DNA from: Alteribacter aurantiacus DSM 18675
Lineage (GTDB): Bacteria; Bacillota; Bacilli; Bacillales; Salisediminibacteriaceae
Assembly: GCF_000429705.1 (NCBI RefSeq)
Contig: NZ_KE386941.1
Span: forward strand, 496,001 to 560,000
Direction of reading: 5' to 3'
Length of the DNA: 64,000 nt
Shown here piece after piece: positions 49,468-58,025 of the stretch (its first letter is position 1; each line of letters begins with the position of its first letter). The notes below the pieces were generated by a model. That model was not told where the DNA came from and did no database searches. It worked only from the letters and a program-made list of their open reading frames with translations. The translations under genes were made by a program, and so were the position numbers.

Positions 49468-50661
49468 ATGGCAATTAAAAAACATACTAGCGAAGCAGTA
49501 GAGTTACACGAACGTCTAAATGGAAAAATAGAAATTACAAACAGGTTACCTATACAGAGCGAAGAGGATTTAAGCCTCGTATATACGCCTGGGGTAGCAG
49601 ATGTGTGCCGAGAAATTGAAGAGAATCCGGGTAAAGTGAATACACTGACCGTCCGTGGCAGTATGATAGGCGTTGTGACAGACGGATCTGCTGTACTTGG
49701 TCTTGGAGATATTGGACCGAAAGCTGCGATGCCAGTTATGGAAGGAAAGTGCATGCTTTTCAAAGAATTCGGAGGATTGAATGCGTTCCCCATTTGTCTT
49801 GATGAAAAGGATCCTGAGAAGCTGATTAACATCATCAAGTCGCTGGCTCCAACATTTGCTGGCATTAACTTGGAGGATATTTCAGCTCCTCGTTGCTTTG
49901 AGATTGAAGCGAGATTGAAAGAAGAGCTTGATATCCCGGTCTTTCATGATGACCAGCACGGAACGGCGATCGTTGTGCTTGCAGGTCTAATTAATGCCTT
50001 AAAGTATACAGGCCGTAAGAGAGATAAAGCGAAGGTTGTTATAAATGGAGCTGGAGCGGCAGGCATCTCCATTGCAAAGTTGCTGCTCAGTGCTGGTTTC
50101 ACAAATATCACCTTAGTCAGCCTCGAAGGAATTGTAGCAAAAGGTGAGCCTTGGTTGAACAGCCAGCAGGAAGAAATGGCTTCATGGACAAATTTAGAAA
50201 ATAAAACGGGAAAACTGGATAACGTAATTGAAAAGGCTGATGTGTTCATTGGTGTTTCAGGACCGAATGCTCTTCGTCCACTTCAAGTAAGGCTAATGAA
50301 AGAGCGAGCGATCGTCTTTGCGTTAGCCAATCCTGTTCCGGAAATTTACCCAAATGATGCACTTGGGGCAGGAGCAGAGATCGTTGCGACGGGTAGGTCA
50401 GATTTTCCAAACCAAGTTAACAACTTACTTGCCTTTCCTGGCATTTTCCTCGGTGCGTTAAATGCAGGAGCCTCAGATATTACAGAGGAGATGAAAATAA
50501 CGGCAGCAGAAGCGATCGCCAGATTAATTCCGGAAGATCAGCTGAAACCTTCTTACATTATTCCCGGTCCGTTAAATAAAAAAGTAGCACGGATTGTGGC
50601 TGAAGCAGTCGAAACTGTAGCACAGAAGCAGAGGGGGGTAAAACAGCATGGAAGCACTTAA
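49468..50661 (+). CDS. NAD(P)-dependent malic enzyme
   Basis: Decarboxylates malate to pyruvate. The 397-residue protein has the malic N domain (LSLVYTPGVADVC, GSAVLGLGDIGPKAAMPVMEGK), catalytic residues in the FHDDQHGTA segment, and the NAD domain with VVINGAGAAGISIA. It belongs to the short bacterial group without the phosphotransacetylase tail, near B. subtilis YtsJ. Overlaps the transporter gene by 14 nt. Confidence 0.93.
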   Translation: MAIKKHTSEAVELHERLNGKIEITNRLPIQSEEDLSLVYTPGVADVCREIEENPGKVNTLTVRGSMIGVVTDGSAVLGLGDIGPKAAMPVMEGKCMLFKEFGGLNAFPICLDEKDPEKLINIIKSLAPTFAGINLEDISAPRCFEIEARLKEELDIPVFHDDQHGTAIVVLAGLINALKYTGRKRDKAKVVINGAGAAGISIAKLLLSAGFTNITLVSLEGIVAKGEPWLNSQQEEMASWTNLENKTGKLDNVIEKADVFIGVSGPNALRPLQVRLMKERAIVFALANPVPEIYPNDALGAGAEIVATGRSDFPNQVNNLLAFPGIFLGALNAGASDITEEMKITAAEAIARLIPEDQLKPSYIIPGPLNKKVARIVAEAVETVAQKQRGVKQHGST

Positions 50662-51967
50662 GCGCGTAAAAAAGGATCAACCGTTTAAGACGGTACCTGA
50701 TGTGTCAAAGAAGAACAGAGAAGTGTCTGTATTTAATATTCCAATGCCATACTTTGCGATCATATTCGTATTGACATTGGCTGCGGTCTTCACGGAGACG
50801 CTCCCTGCTGGGATGATTGGCAGTCTACTTATTATGATTGTAATCGGCGAGGCCCTTGGTTGGATTGGCGACCGTACTCCAATCGTGAAAGGTTATCTAG
50901 GTGGCGGTGCGATTGTGGCGATCTTTGGATCGGCCTACCTTGTTTATGGTGGCATTTTGCCAGATACAATAGTCACCCAGGTTGATCAGTTTATGACAAC
51001 AGGTGGGTTCCTTGACTTCTACATTGCTGCACTCATTACAGGGAGTATTCTCGGGATGAATTCTCAAATGCTCGTTAAAATCGGCTTGCGTTATTTTGCT
51101 CCTATATTCGGGGCGATCGCAGGGGCGGTGTTGCTCGCAGGGATAATCGGGCAACTGGTCGGATTTACACTTCAGGATGCCGTTCTCGTTATTACCCTAC
51201 CAATCATGGGCGGCGGTATGGGTGCCGGTGCCGTTCCGATGGCTCAGGTTTATTCCGAGTTTTTGGATCAGCCGGCGAGTTACTATATTTCAATTCTTGT
51301 TCCGGCTCTTGCGCTCGGTAACGTTTTTGCCATTGTGCTGGCAAGTATGCTTAATAAACTTGGGCAACGTGTTCCGAGTCTCAGTGGTAACGGTAAACTG
51401 ATGGATGGTTTTGAGGAAACGAAAACCACGACGACATTCGATCTTAAAAAACTTGGAGTTGGTGTCCTGGCAGCTTTGCTATTTTTCACGGTCGGCCAGT
51501 TGCTTGGACTTATTCTGCCTATTCATCCCTATGCCATTATGATCTTGCTGGTAGCAGCAGTTAAAATCATGAATGTCATTCCTTCAACAATTGTAGAAGG
51601 AGCAAGCCAGTGGTATCAGTTTGTAGCTAAAACTTTTACCCTTGCACTGCTTTTTGGTATCGGGGTTGCGTATACAGACCTTGAGGCAGTATTAAATGCT
51701 TTAACGCTTCAATATGTGCTGATTGTCCTTGGAGTTGTAGTTGGTGCGATGCTAGGAGCTGGTCTCATAGGACGCCTAGTGGGCTTCTACCCAATTGAAT
51801 CCAGTATTACTGCAGGATTATGTATGGCTAACATGGGTGGAACAGGGGACGTTGCAGTACTTTCTGCTGCAAAGCGTATGCAGTTAATGCCTTTCGCGCA
51901 GATCGCTTCTCGCCTTGGCGGAGCCGTTATTCTATTGTTAGCAGGCCTATTGATGAGCCTTTTCTGA
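50648..51967 (+). CDS. maeN: 2-hydroxycarboxylate (Na/malate) symporter
   Basis: A 439-residue carrier of the 2HCT family with eleven segments in two inverted halves, each with a GG-rich re-entrant loop (MGGGMGAGAVPMAQ and the NMGGTGDVAVLSAAKRM region), diagnostic of CitS/MaeN/CimH. It overlaps the malic enzyme gene and lies behind the malK/malR pair, so L-malate uptake with Na is likely. Citrate is a less likely alternative. Confidence 0.9.
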   Translation: MEALKRVKKDQPFKTVPDVSKKNREVSVFNIPMPYFAIIFVLTLAAVFTETLPAGMIGSLLIMIVIGEALGWIGDRTPIVKGYLGGGAIVAIFGSAYLVYGGILPDTIVTQVDQFMTTGGFLDFYIAALITGSILGMNSQMLVKIGLRYFAPIFGAIAGAVLLAGIIGQLVGFTLQDAVLVITLPIMGGGMGAGAVPMAQVYSEFLDQPASYYISILVPALALGNVFAIVLASMLNKLGQRVPSLSGNGKLMDGFEETKTTTTFDLKKLGVGVLAALLFFTVGQLLGLILPIHPYAIMILLVAAVKIMNVIPSTIVEGASQWYQFVAKTFTLALLFGIGVAYTDLEAVLNALTLQYVLIVLGVVVGAMLGAGLIGRLVGFYPIESSITAGLCMANMGGTGDVAVLSAAKRMQLMPFAQIASRLGGAVILLLAGLLMSLF

Positions 51968-52040
51968 TGAAGTGACATGGTGAAGTGAAGCGACCATTAT
52001 GTGGGTCACAAAGGTAAGAGCGTCTCCTTTAATAGAATAA

Positions 52041-52083
52041 AAAAGAAGGCAGAAGCGACAACACTTCTGCCTTCTTTACGTTT
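52041..52083 (+). terminator. Terminator after maeN
   Basis: Stem AAAGAAGGCAGAAG/CTTCTGCCTTCTTT. The following 52084-52341 stretch shows no gene. Confidence 0.85.
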
Positions 52084-52341
52084 TTTATCATCAAATGCTT
52101 TAGTATATTAGAAACCTGGACTCAAAAAGTGTTACGATAAGCGAGTTAGAGAAAGAAGAGAGATTAAATTAGGAGGAGTAACTCTAGACATAATACATGG
52201 AGGGATTACTTTTATTACACTGGTGGAAATGAACCTTGAAAAAACGTATGATAATTGTAGGCATGACTGAATTAATAACTTATAGGAAAAATGTTTAAGA
52301 AGCTCTGCAGGAGAATACAGACAAATAAAGGAGTTATATTT

Positions 52342-52920
52342 ATGGGGAATAATAAATTGGTTATCTTTTTGCCTTTGACAGTTATGATTGGTCTATTCTT
52401 TCTAGGATACTATTCAATCATGGGTGCAGATGAGGTGGATAATGAAAATTTGGATGAAAGAACTGAATTGCATGTAACGTTATCCGATACAGGTGCGTAT
52501 GTGGGCTGGAGCTGGGATACCATGCCGAGTGACGGTGTCATCGGGGACGATTATATTGAAATGGTCTTTTATGATCAAAGTGGAGAAGTCATTGATGTTG
52601 ATGTTCAAGAAGCAGAATTACACCTTTTGCAAGGAGTGGATCGAATTTATTCAACGGATGACATGGTAGAGAGTGAAAAAGGTGTCTTGTTCACGTTTCC
52701 TAACAGAATGGAAGAGAATCTTACATATGGAAACAGCGGAGCGATTAAAGTAGCCTTTAACGACGATCGTGTAGCCTCCGCAGAAGTAAGGTATGCTCAT
52801 ACATGGACTCACGGTAGTTATCTTGATTCGAATACGTTGGGTCAAAGTGACATTGCTTTTTCAGGACCAACTGAATATTGGGTGATATCAAGACAATCAC
52901 AGGAAGAGTCGGAGGAATAG
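52342..52920 (+). CDS. Exported or membrane-anchored protein of unknown function
   Basis: A 192-residue protein from ATG 52342 (AAAGGAG, 8 nt). One N-terminal hydrophobic helix (about 5-25), then an extracytoplasmic acidic domain with alternating strands (TELHVTLSDTGAYVGWSWDTMP; GAIKVAFNDDRVASAEVRY) that suggests a beta sandwich. No Cys, no lipobox, no enzyme motif. It lies 2 nt before the DUF1385 fusion gene and probably shares its transcript. Family not recognised. Confidence 0.6.
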   Translation: MGNNKLVIFLPLTVMIGLFFLGYYSIMGADEVDNENLDERTELHVTLSDTGAYVGWSWDTMPSDGVIGDDYIEMVFYDQSGEVIDVDVQEAELHLLQGVDRIYSTDDMVESEKGVLFTFPNRMEENLTYGNSGAIKVAFNDDRVASAEVRYAHTWTHGSYLDSNTLGQSDIAFSGPTEYWVISRQSQEESEE

Positions 52921-52922
52921 TC

Positions 52923-53972
52923 GTGATTCGGGGGATGTCGTTTCAAAAAGGCGTTATGTTTATGGGGAAGAAATACTTGGCCTGCTCGTATGAAGAGAAC
53001 AATAAGCATACTACCTGGGTGAAACCTGTCAATGGGAAAACGATGTTAGCTGCAGGGAGACTTGTGTTTTTCTCTATGCCCTTTTGGTATCATGCAATTT
53101 TGCTCGTAATAGTGGGAGGAATAGGAGGTCCCCTCGGTTTAGGTGAGAGTTGGCCTTTACCTGCTCTTCCTTTCGGTGCATTGGTATTATTTTTAGCAGG
53201 AACGCATTTTTACTTTCCAAGCGAATTAAAGAGATATCACGGGGCAGAACATAAGGTGTTCAGTTGCAAAGAAAGAATTAGTATAGTAAATCGAAAACAC
53301 ATTTCAAATGCTGAAATAACAAATCGGAACTGTTCTACAAATGCAATTGTTCTTTATTTCTTTATGTTTGTTTTATCCAATGCAGTTCTTTTGAGCTCAG
53401 GTTTGATAAGCGGGGTAAACATGGTCATGACTGTTTCATCCCTAGTTGCTCTTCTATTGATGCCTTTCTTAACGTATTGGTTAAACCGAACGAAAGAAAC
53501 AAGCTTCCATCGTGGACTTCTTACAATCTCTTATTGGCTTCAACGTCATGTTACAACCAAGGAGCCTAAAGAGAAGCATGTAAAAGCAGCAATACGATCC
53601 TACCGAAAACTGGCTATGAAAGAGTTTCCTGAAAAAGTTAGAAATAAGAGTAATTACGTAAAGAAACCAACTCTTTCAATCGCTACAGCTGATATTAGTG
53701 TGGTTCCCATCGGAGATAATACGAAGTCTGACGCTGAATATTTGGCGCAGGTAAAAGAGTTGTTAACCACGTACGAAAAATCTGTGACATGGACTGCATA
53801 TGAGCGCAGTATTGTTATTGAAGCACCGTCCAAACGATTGTTTAACGTGCTTCAAGCTATTCATGACTTGCATGCGAAAGAAAATGTGGAGCGCGTCATT
53901 ACCACGATTCGAGTGGATGAAAGAAGAAGCAGAGAGAGTCAAAAGTCTGCTCATGACCAAGGGCAAGGATAG
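52923..53972 (+). CDS. Fusion of a DUF1385 membrane domain with a UPF0045/YqgV (MTH1187) domain
   Basis: A 349-residue protein. The N-terminal part is DUF1385-like: GVMFMGKK near residue 11-17, the family motif RYHGAEHKVFSC at 104-115, three to four membrane segments and the closing YWLQRHVTTKEP. From about residue 253 to 335 it is a UPF0045 domain (ATADISVVPIGDNTKSDAEY to RVITTIRVDERR), a fold that binds thiamine in YqgV. Elsewhere these are separate proteins (YqhQ and YqgV in B. subtilis). GTG 52923 with GGAGGA 6 nt upstream keeps the DUF1385 start; ATG 52962 would cut it. Confidence 0.75.
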   Translation: MIRGMSFQKGVMFMGKKYLACSYEENNKHTTWVKPVNGKTMLAAGRLVFFSMPFWYHAILLVIVGGIGGPLGLGESWPLPALPFGALVLFLAGTHFYFPSELKRYHGAEHKVFSCKERISIVNRKHISNAEITNRNCSTNAIVLYFFMFVLSNAVLLSSGLISGVNMVMTVSSLVALLLMPFLTYWLNRTKETSFHRGLLTISYWLQRHVTTKEPKEKHVKAAIRSYRKLAMKEFPEKVRNKSNYVKKPTLSIATADISVVPIGDNTKSDAEYLAQVKELLTTYEKSVTWTAYERSIVIEAPSKRLFNVLQAIHDLHAKENVERVITTIRVDERRSRESQKSAHDQGQG

Positions 53973-54035
53973 AAAAAGGGGCTCTGGAAACGGACACCTT
54001 GCGTAGCGTTTGAATTGAGCGTAAAACTGCAATGC

Positions 54036-54074
54036 AGTAAAAAAGGGCGTCCAAATTGGACACCCTTTTTTACT
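54036..54074. terminator. Bidirectional terminator between the fusion gene and yqgW
   Basis: Stem AGTAAAAAAGGGCGTCC/GGACACCCTTTTTTACT between convergent genes. Confidence 0.85.
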
Positions 54075-54084
54075 AGAGTACTTT

Positions 54085-54267
54085 TTACAGTGCACCGCCA
54101 CCGCCGCGTGTAATATAGGCAAAAATGGTCATAACAGAGAACCAGCCAAATACAGCAACTGTTAAAGCCGCAAAGCCCACGGCAAAAAAGTTTTTCTTCT
54201 TAAATTCGCGGTATAAGCCTAGAGCTGAAAAGATGGTTACTAATAAACAAATAATCCCAAAGGCCAT
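54085..54267 (-). CDS. yqgW: Small membrane protein YqgW (DUF2759)
   Basis: 60 residues with two transmembrane helices (about 3-18 and 29-52) joined by LYREFKKKNF, ending in YITRGGGGAL. This pattern is DUF2759. It lies next to yqgX, as in B. subtilis. Function unknown. Ribosome site AGGAGG. Confidence 0.8.
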   Translation of the reverse strand: MAFGIICLLVTIFSALGLYREFKKKNFFAVGFAALTVAVFGWFSVMTIFAYITRGGGGAL

Positions 54268-54430
54268 ACTTTCGCCTCCTATCGTATGTAAATAAAACTT
54301 TCTATAACTAGTTTTACCTAATGCAAGTTTATTTTACTTGTTTTTTTTCTTTTTGTCGAGTCCTACTCACACTCTTTGGAAAAACCTTTTCCTTTTAGTA
54401 CAATAGAAATATCAGAAAAGAGGAGGAATA

Positions 54431-55069
54431 ATGATGGAAGTCATACAAATGCCACTTGGGCCCCTTCAAACGAACGGGTATTTATTACATAACGAAAGAA
54501 AAGAAGCAATCATGATTGATCCCGGGGGTAATCCTGAAAAAGTATTATCCTTTTTGGAAAACGAACAACTAAACCTTATGGCCATTGTTCTCACTCATGC
54601 TCATTTCGATCATATTGGGGGAATAAACGGTATCCTGGAACAAAGGAAAGTACCGGTTTATGTTCATAAAAAAGAAGAAGAATGGCTTATTGATCCAGCG
54701 AAAAATGGGTCAGGGCGATTTGCAGGCATCACTCCAATTATAGTAAACGGAAATATCGATACGATTGAAGGTGATAAGGAGTTTCAGATTGGTTCTTTTG
54801 TGTTTCACATGTTGGAAACCCCCGGCCACTCTCCGGGAAGCGTTTCTTTTTACCTTCCTGAAGAAAGTGTGATTTTCTCAGGAGACGTTTTATTTCAAGG
54901 GAGCGTCGGGAGAACAGATTTACCTGGTGGTAACACGGACACCTTACTCAAATCCATTCATGATAAGCTTCTTGTTTTACCTGATGAAACGATCGTTGCC
55001 AATGGCCATGGCCCAGCAACAACCATAGGTGATGAAAAAGAAAGCAATCCCTTTCTAAACGGATTTTAA
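54431..55069 (+). CDS. yqgX: MBL-fold hydrolase YqgX (glyoxalase II-like)
   Basis: A 212-residue metallo-beta-lactamase-fold protein. Metal ligands are in THAHFDHIGG, TPGHSPGS and the late FSGDVLF and NGHGPATT. It resembles glyoxalase II but lacks the full C-terminal glutathione-binding domain; in Bacillus YqgX may act on bacillithiol-linked thioesters. Start ATG 54431 or the adjacent ATG 54434. Confidence 0.9.
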   Translation: MMEVIQMPLGPLQTNGYLLHNERKEAIMIDPGGNPEKVLSFLENEQLNLMAIVLTHAHFDHIGGINGILEQRKVPVYVHKKEEEWLIDPAKNGSGRFAGITPIIVNGNIDTIEGDKEFQIGSFVFHMLETPGHSPGSVSFYLPEESVIFSGDVLFQGSVGRTDLPGGNTDTLLKSIHDKLLVLPDETIVANGHGPATTIGDEKESNPFLNGF

Positions 55070-55144
55070 TATGACTTGCACCCTCCTTACTGGTATAAGT
55101 CACCATCTTTCGTGTAAAAGTAACATTGAAAGAAGGTGTTTAAT

Positions 55145-55321
55145 GTGAGTGAGGGTGTTTATTTAGGAATGAACGTAGCTGGCTGGTTTTTTTTATTTAC
55201 ACTGATGTGTCTGTCTGGAATGGCTGTGATCATCTATCTGTGGGGAAAAAGAAGCGGACAGTTTAAAGAAGTGGAAGGAGTTAAATATCGAATGATGGAT
55301 GAAGAAAAGAAGGATATATAG
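55145..55321 (+). CDS. Small membrane protein resembling CcoS
   Basis: 58 residues from GTG 55145 (AAGAAGGTG, 6-7 nt). One transmembrane helix (about 11-33) ends in LWGKRSGQFKEVEGVKYRMMDEE, which matches the pattern WxxKSGQFDDLEGPxxRIL-DDD of the cbb3 oxidase assembly factor CcoS. No cytochrome oxidase genes are nearby, so a role in heme-copper oxidase assembly is only a suggestion. Confidence 0.5.
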   Translation: MSEGVYLGMNVAGWFFLFTLMCLSGMAVIIYLWGKRSGQFKEVEGVKYRMMDEEKKDI

Positions 55322-55388
55322 GAAATGAAAAGGACTTCTTACTCTCTTTCTCGAATGATGTAAGCGATAAGAGGGGAGAGTGGGGCTA

Positions 55389-56531
55389 TTGAAAGACCAT
55401 CTCATTCAAATGATTGAAAGAGATCCGAACAAGCGAATCGATTATCATACGTTTATGGAAACGTGCTTATACAAGCCGGGAATTGGTTATTACGCAAAAG
55501 AGGAAACGAAGTTAGGTCGTGAAGGGGATTTTTACACGAGCAATCATGTTCACCCTGTATTTCCGAAAACGATCATGACTTTTATCGTGGATGTGATAAA
55601 GAAAGAAAAGCTTTCACCTAACATCATTGAATTTGGTGGTGGAGACGGGACGTTTGCTTTACATGCCTTATCTTACGTCAAACAGACGGATCCCGATCTT
55701 TACCAAACCATGAATTATTCAATAGTAGAAACAAGTGAACACCATAAAAAAGTAATTACCGAGGCACTCAAGTGTCACCAGGACATTGTTTCAGTAGTCC
55801 CATGTTTAGGGGATGTAGAAGTGGGGCAAAGGGAAGCTATTGTATTCTCAAACGAATTAGTGGATGCTTTTCCCGTTCATGTGGTATCAGGAAAGAAAGA
55901 CGGTTCAATTGAAGAAGTATGTATCACGGTTAAAGATGGTGAGTTAGAAGAAGTAACGGTACCTTGTGAACATGAAGAGGTGCTTGAATGGATCTCATCT
56001 TATGGACCCTCTCTTCCTGAAGGTCATCGCACGGAGGTTAGCGTCTATATGAGAGCGTGGATTCAGAAGGTAGCGGCGTGGCTTGAGAAGGGGTTAGTGG
56101 TCACGATTGACTACGGTTATTCAAATGATGAAAAAGCAGCAACTTTTTTAAGAGATGGGTCATTACGGGGATATAAAAATCACCGACAAGTACGCAATCC
56201 TTTAGCTTATCCTGGAGAGATGGATCTTACTGCTCATATACAATGGGATGCTTATCGAAAAATCATGAAGGAAACAGGCTTTGAGGAGGTCGTTCATGAA
56301 CGGCAGTCTTCGTTTCTTCTAAAAGCAGGATTGTTTACGTTCTTGCTGGAAGTGGAGCATCTTAATCCCTTTTCCGACAAAACCAAACAAAATCGCGCCA
56401 TTGCCACGCTCGTGCAGCCTGGTGGAATCAGTGACGCATTCGAAGTAAATGTACAATCAAAGGGGTTAAGTGGTTATTACCGGTATGATTATTTTACACG
56501 GGACCCTTATAACCCCAACCTAGCAAAGTGA
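55389..56531 (+). CDS. SAM-dependent methyltransferase, MidA family
   Basis: A 380-residue enzyme of the DUF185/MidA (NDUFAF7) group. MidA hallmarks are MIERDPNKRIDYHTFMETCLY, YYAKEETKLGREGDFYTS, IIEFGGGDGTFALH (SAM-binding), NELVDAFPVH and DYGYSNDEKA. The mitochondrial relative methylates an arginine of a complex I subunit; bacterial targets are unknown. TTG 55389 is about 11 nt after GGGGAG; GTG 55380 is too close to it. Confidence 0.85.
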   Translation: MKDHLIQMIERDPNKRIDYHTFMETCLYKPGIGYYAKEETKLGREGDFYTSNHVHPVFPKTIMTFIVDVIKKEKLSPNIIEFGGGDGTFALHALSYVKQTDPDLYQTMNYSIVETSEHHKKVITEALKCHQDIVSVVPCLGDVEVGQREAIVFSNELVDAFPVHVVSGKKDGSIEEVCITVKDGELEEVTVPCEHEEVLEWISSYGPSLPEGHRTEVSVYMRAWIQKVAAWLEKGLVVTIDYGYSNDEKAATFLRDGSLRGYKNHRQVRNPLAYPGEMDLTAHIQWDAYRKIMKETGFEEVVHERQSSFLLKAGLFTFLLEVEHLNPFSDKTKQNRAIATLVQPGGISDAFEVNVQSKGLSGYYRYDYFTRDPYNPNLAK

Positions 56532-56596
56532 GGGTCCAAAGGGTAAACGACGAGGAAAAAACATGATGAAAATGCATTGGGAGAGCATTTTTACAC

Positions 56597-56634
56597 AAAA
56601 AAATCCCCAGACTTAGTTGTCCGGGGATTTTTTT
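56597..56634. terminator. Bidirectional terminator between the MidA gene and yqgY
   Basis: Stem AAAAAATCCCC-GAC/GTC-GGGGATTTTTT between convergent genes. Confidence 0.85.
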
Positions 56635-56638
56635 CTTC

Positions 56639-56881
56639 TTAGTGTCCTACTCCAGGTACCATGATGAAGGTAGTGTAGTAAGTAAAACCAACGAAGAACA
56701 ATGTTAAGTATGCGCCGAAGATGTAGATGTAAGTACGTTCAGTCAGGTTTAAGTAGCTAAGGGCTAAAAACACGCCAGTCTGACCAAAGAACAACATTGC
56801 CATTTCGTGCATACCTCCAACCATAAAGAGAATAGCCATCATTCCGGTCCAGAAGCTGATTACACGGAACATGCGATCCAT
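56639..56881 (-). CDS. yqgY: Small membrane protein YqgY (DUF2626)
   Basis: 80 residues with three hydrophobic helices (about 6-24, 29-46, 51-74), opening MDRMFRVISFWTGMMAIL and containing LTERTYIYIFGAYLTLFFVGF, which are typical of DUF2626. The family is restricted to Bacillaceae and uncharacterised. AAAGGAGGG lies upstream on the minus strand. Confidence 0.88.
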   Translation of the reverse strand: MDRMFRVISFWTGMMAILFMVGGMHEMAMLFFGQTGVFLALSYLNLTERTYIYIFGAYLTLFFVGFTYYTTFIMVPGVGH

Positions 56882-57123
56882 GATGCATCCCTCCTTTTAT
56901 GTAGCTCCAAACGTTGCTTTGTTTAGTATGCATAAATCAATACACTTTATTATAAAACAAAGATTGTCCGTTTGTAAAATAAATCTCGGAGAAATAAAGC
57001 TTAGAACAAAAATTGTAAAAGGAATAACACCAAATAAGGAAGATAAATAAAAAAAGAATAAAAAATCGCCGAAAAGTGAAGAATAACTTTTTAGAAGAAA
57101 TGTTCCTTTATTAAAGGGTTTTA

Positions 57124-57150
57124 GTTTAGAGAGGTAGAAAATAAGGGTAA
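57124..57150 (+). promoter_or_regulatory. Candidate sigma-B promoter of the ytxH-like gene
   Basis: GTTTAG (57124-57129) and GGGTAA (57145-57150) are 15 nt apart, each one base from the sigma-B consensus GTTTAA/GGGTAT. YtxH proteins are general-stress proteins in B. subtilis. The rest of 56882-57123 is AT-rich with no gene. Confidence 0.5.
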
Positions 57151-57210
57151 AGGAATTATAAATGACTTTTTTTCATTGTGAAATACAAAACAAAACTGGA
57201 GGTTGTCAGG

Positions 57211-57651
57211 ATGAGTAAAATGGACACGAAAGATTTTATTATTGGAGCAATTGTTGGGGGGATTGTAGGAGCATCCGCAGCGATGCTTACAGCACCAAAG
57301 TCTGGTAGAGAATTACGTGAAGACATTAATAAGCAAGCAACAACAGCAAAAGATAAAACGCTGGAGTTTACAAATGTTGCAAAAGAAAAAGGAAATGAAT
57401 ATTCGAAGCTAGCAAAAGAGAAATCTGGAGAGTGGAGTGAAGCGGCAAAAGAGCAATGGGGCCGTGTGGCTGACAAGTCTTCACGTCTTTCTGACAAAGC
57501 ATCTGACTTAAGTGAAGACTTATCAGCAGATGTGAAAGATATTTTGGAAGACGAGAAAGGCGAAGGCCAAAAACTAGCTCAACAAGTAATTGAAGAAATT
57601 GAGCAAACGCGCGAAAAGCTGGCAGAAGATGCGGCTGAGCTAAAAAAATAA
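57211..57651 (+). CDS. YtxH-domain stress protein
   Basis: A 146-residue protein with a glycine-rich N-terminal transmembrane helix (FIIGAIVGGIVGASAAMLTAPKSGRELR, about 7-28) typical of YtxH, followed by a long amphipathic, highly charged helix resembling apolipoprotein/LEA repeats (NVAKEKGNEYSKLAKEKSGE). Likely a membrane-associated general-stress protein. ATG 57211 follows CTGGAGG. Confidence 0.8.
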   Translation: MSKMDTKDFIIGAIVGGIVGASAAMLTAPKSGRELREDINKQATTAKDKTLEFTNVAKEKGNEYSKLAKEKSGEWSEAAKEQWGRVADKSSRLSDKASDLSEDLSADVKDILEDEKGEGQKLAQQVIEEIEQTREKLAEDAAELKK

Positions 57652-57660
57652 ACCAGGTAA

Positions 57661-57691
57661 ACACCGCGAAACTACCCTTTCGCGGTGTTTT
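57661..57691 (+). terminator. Terminator after the ytxH-like gene
   Basis: Stem ACACCGCGAA/TTCGCGGTGT with a T run. Confidence 0.85.
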
Positions 57692-57782
57692 TACATGAAA
57701 AAGTTTCATCTAGCTCCCGTTTAATTAATCATAGAGTGGGGAAGCCGATTAGATTTCTTTCTTGCACCTCCTCCTATAAAAC

Positions 57783-57816
57783 AAAAAAGAACACCAATCT
57801 CTTGGCGTTCTTTTTT
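57783..57816 (-). terminator. Terminator of tRNA-Gln
   Basis: On the minus strand AAAGAACGCCAA/TTGGTGTTCTTT is followed by T residues, 6 nt past the tRNA CCA end. Confidence 0.75.
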
Positions 57817-57821
57817 ATGTA

Positions 57822-57895
57822 TGGTTGGGATGGCAGGGATCGAACCTACGATCACGGAGTCAAAGTCCATTGCCTTACCACTTGGCTACACCCCA
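57822..57895 (-). tRNA. tRNA-Gln (TTG)
   Basis: 74 nt with encoded CCA; anticodon TTG in CTTTGAC, T arm GGTTCGATCCC and acceptor TGGGGTG/CATCCCA. A lone tRNA gene between ytxH and comGA. Confidence 0.93.
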
Positions 57896-58025
57896 TCGGC
57901 GCTACAAGATATAGAATGTCTCTTTTTAAAAAAGATTATGCACAGAATAAAAAAATGAAGGAATTTGGAATTTTTTGTAGAATCTTTAGGGGGAACAGGA
58001 TTAAAATATTGTTAAAAGGTCGGTG

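Noticed and set aside
57930..58020. Possible ComK boxes before comGA
   Set aside because: A-runs and T-runs are present but no pair fits AAAA-N5-TTTT with proper spacing, so I do not call a site.
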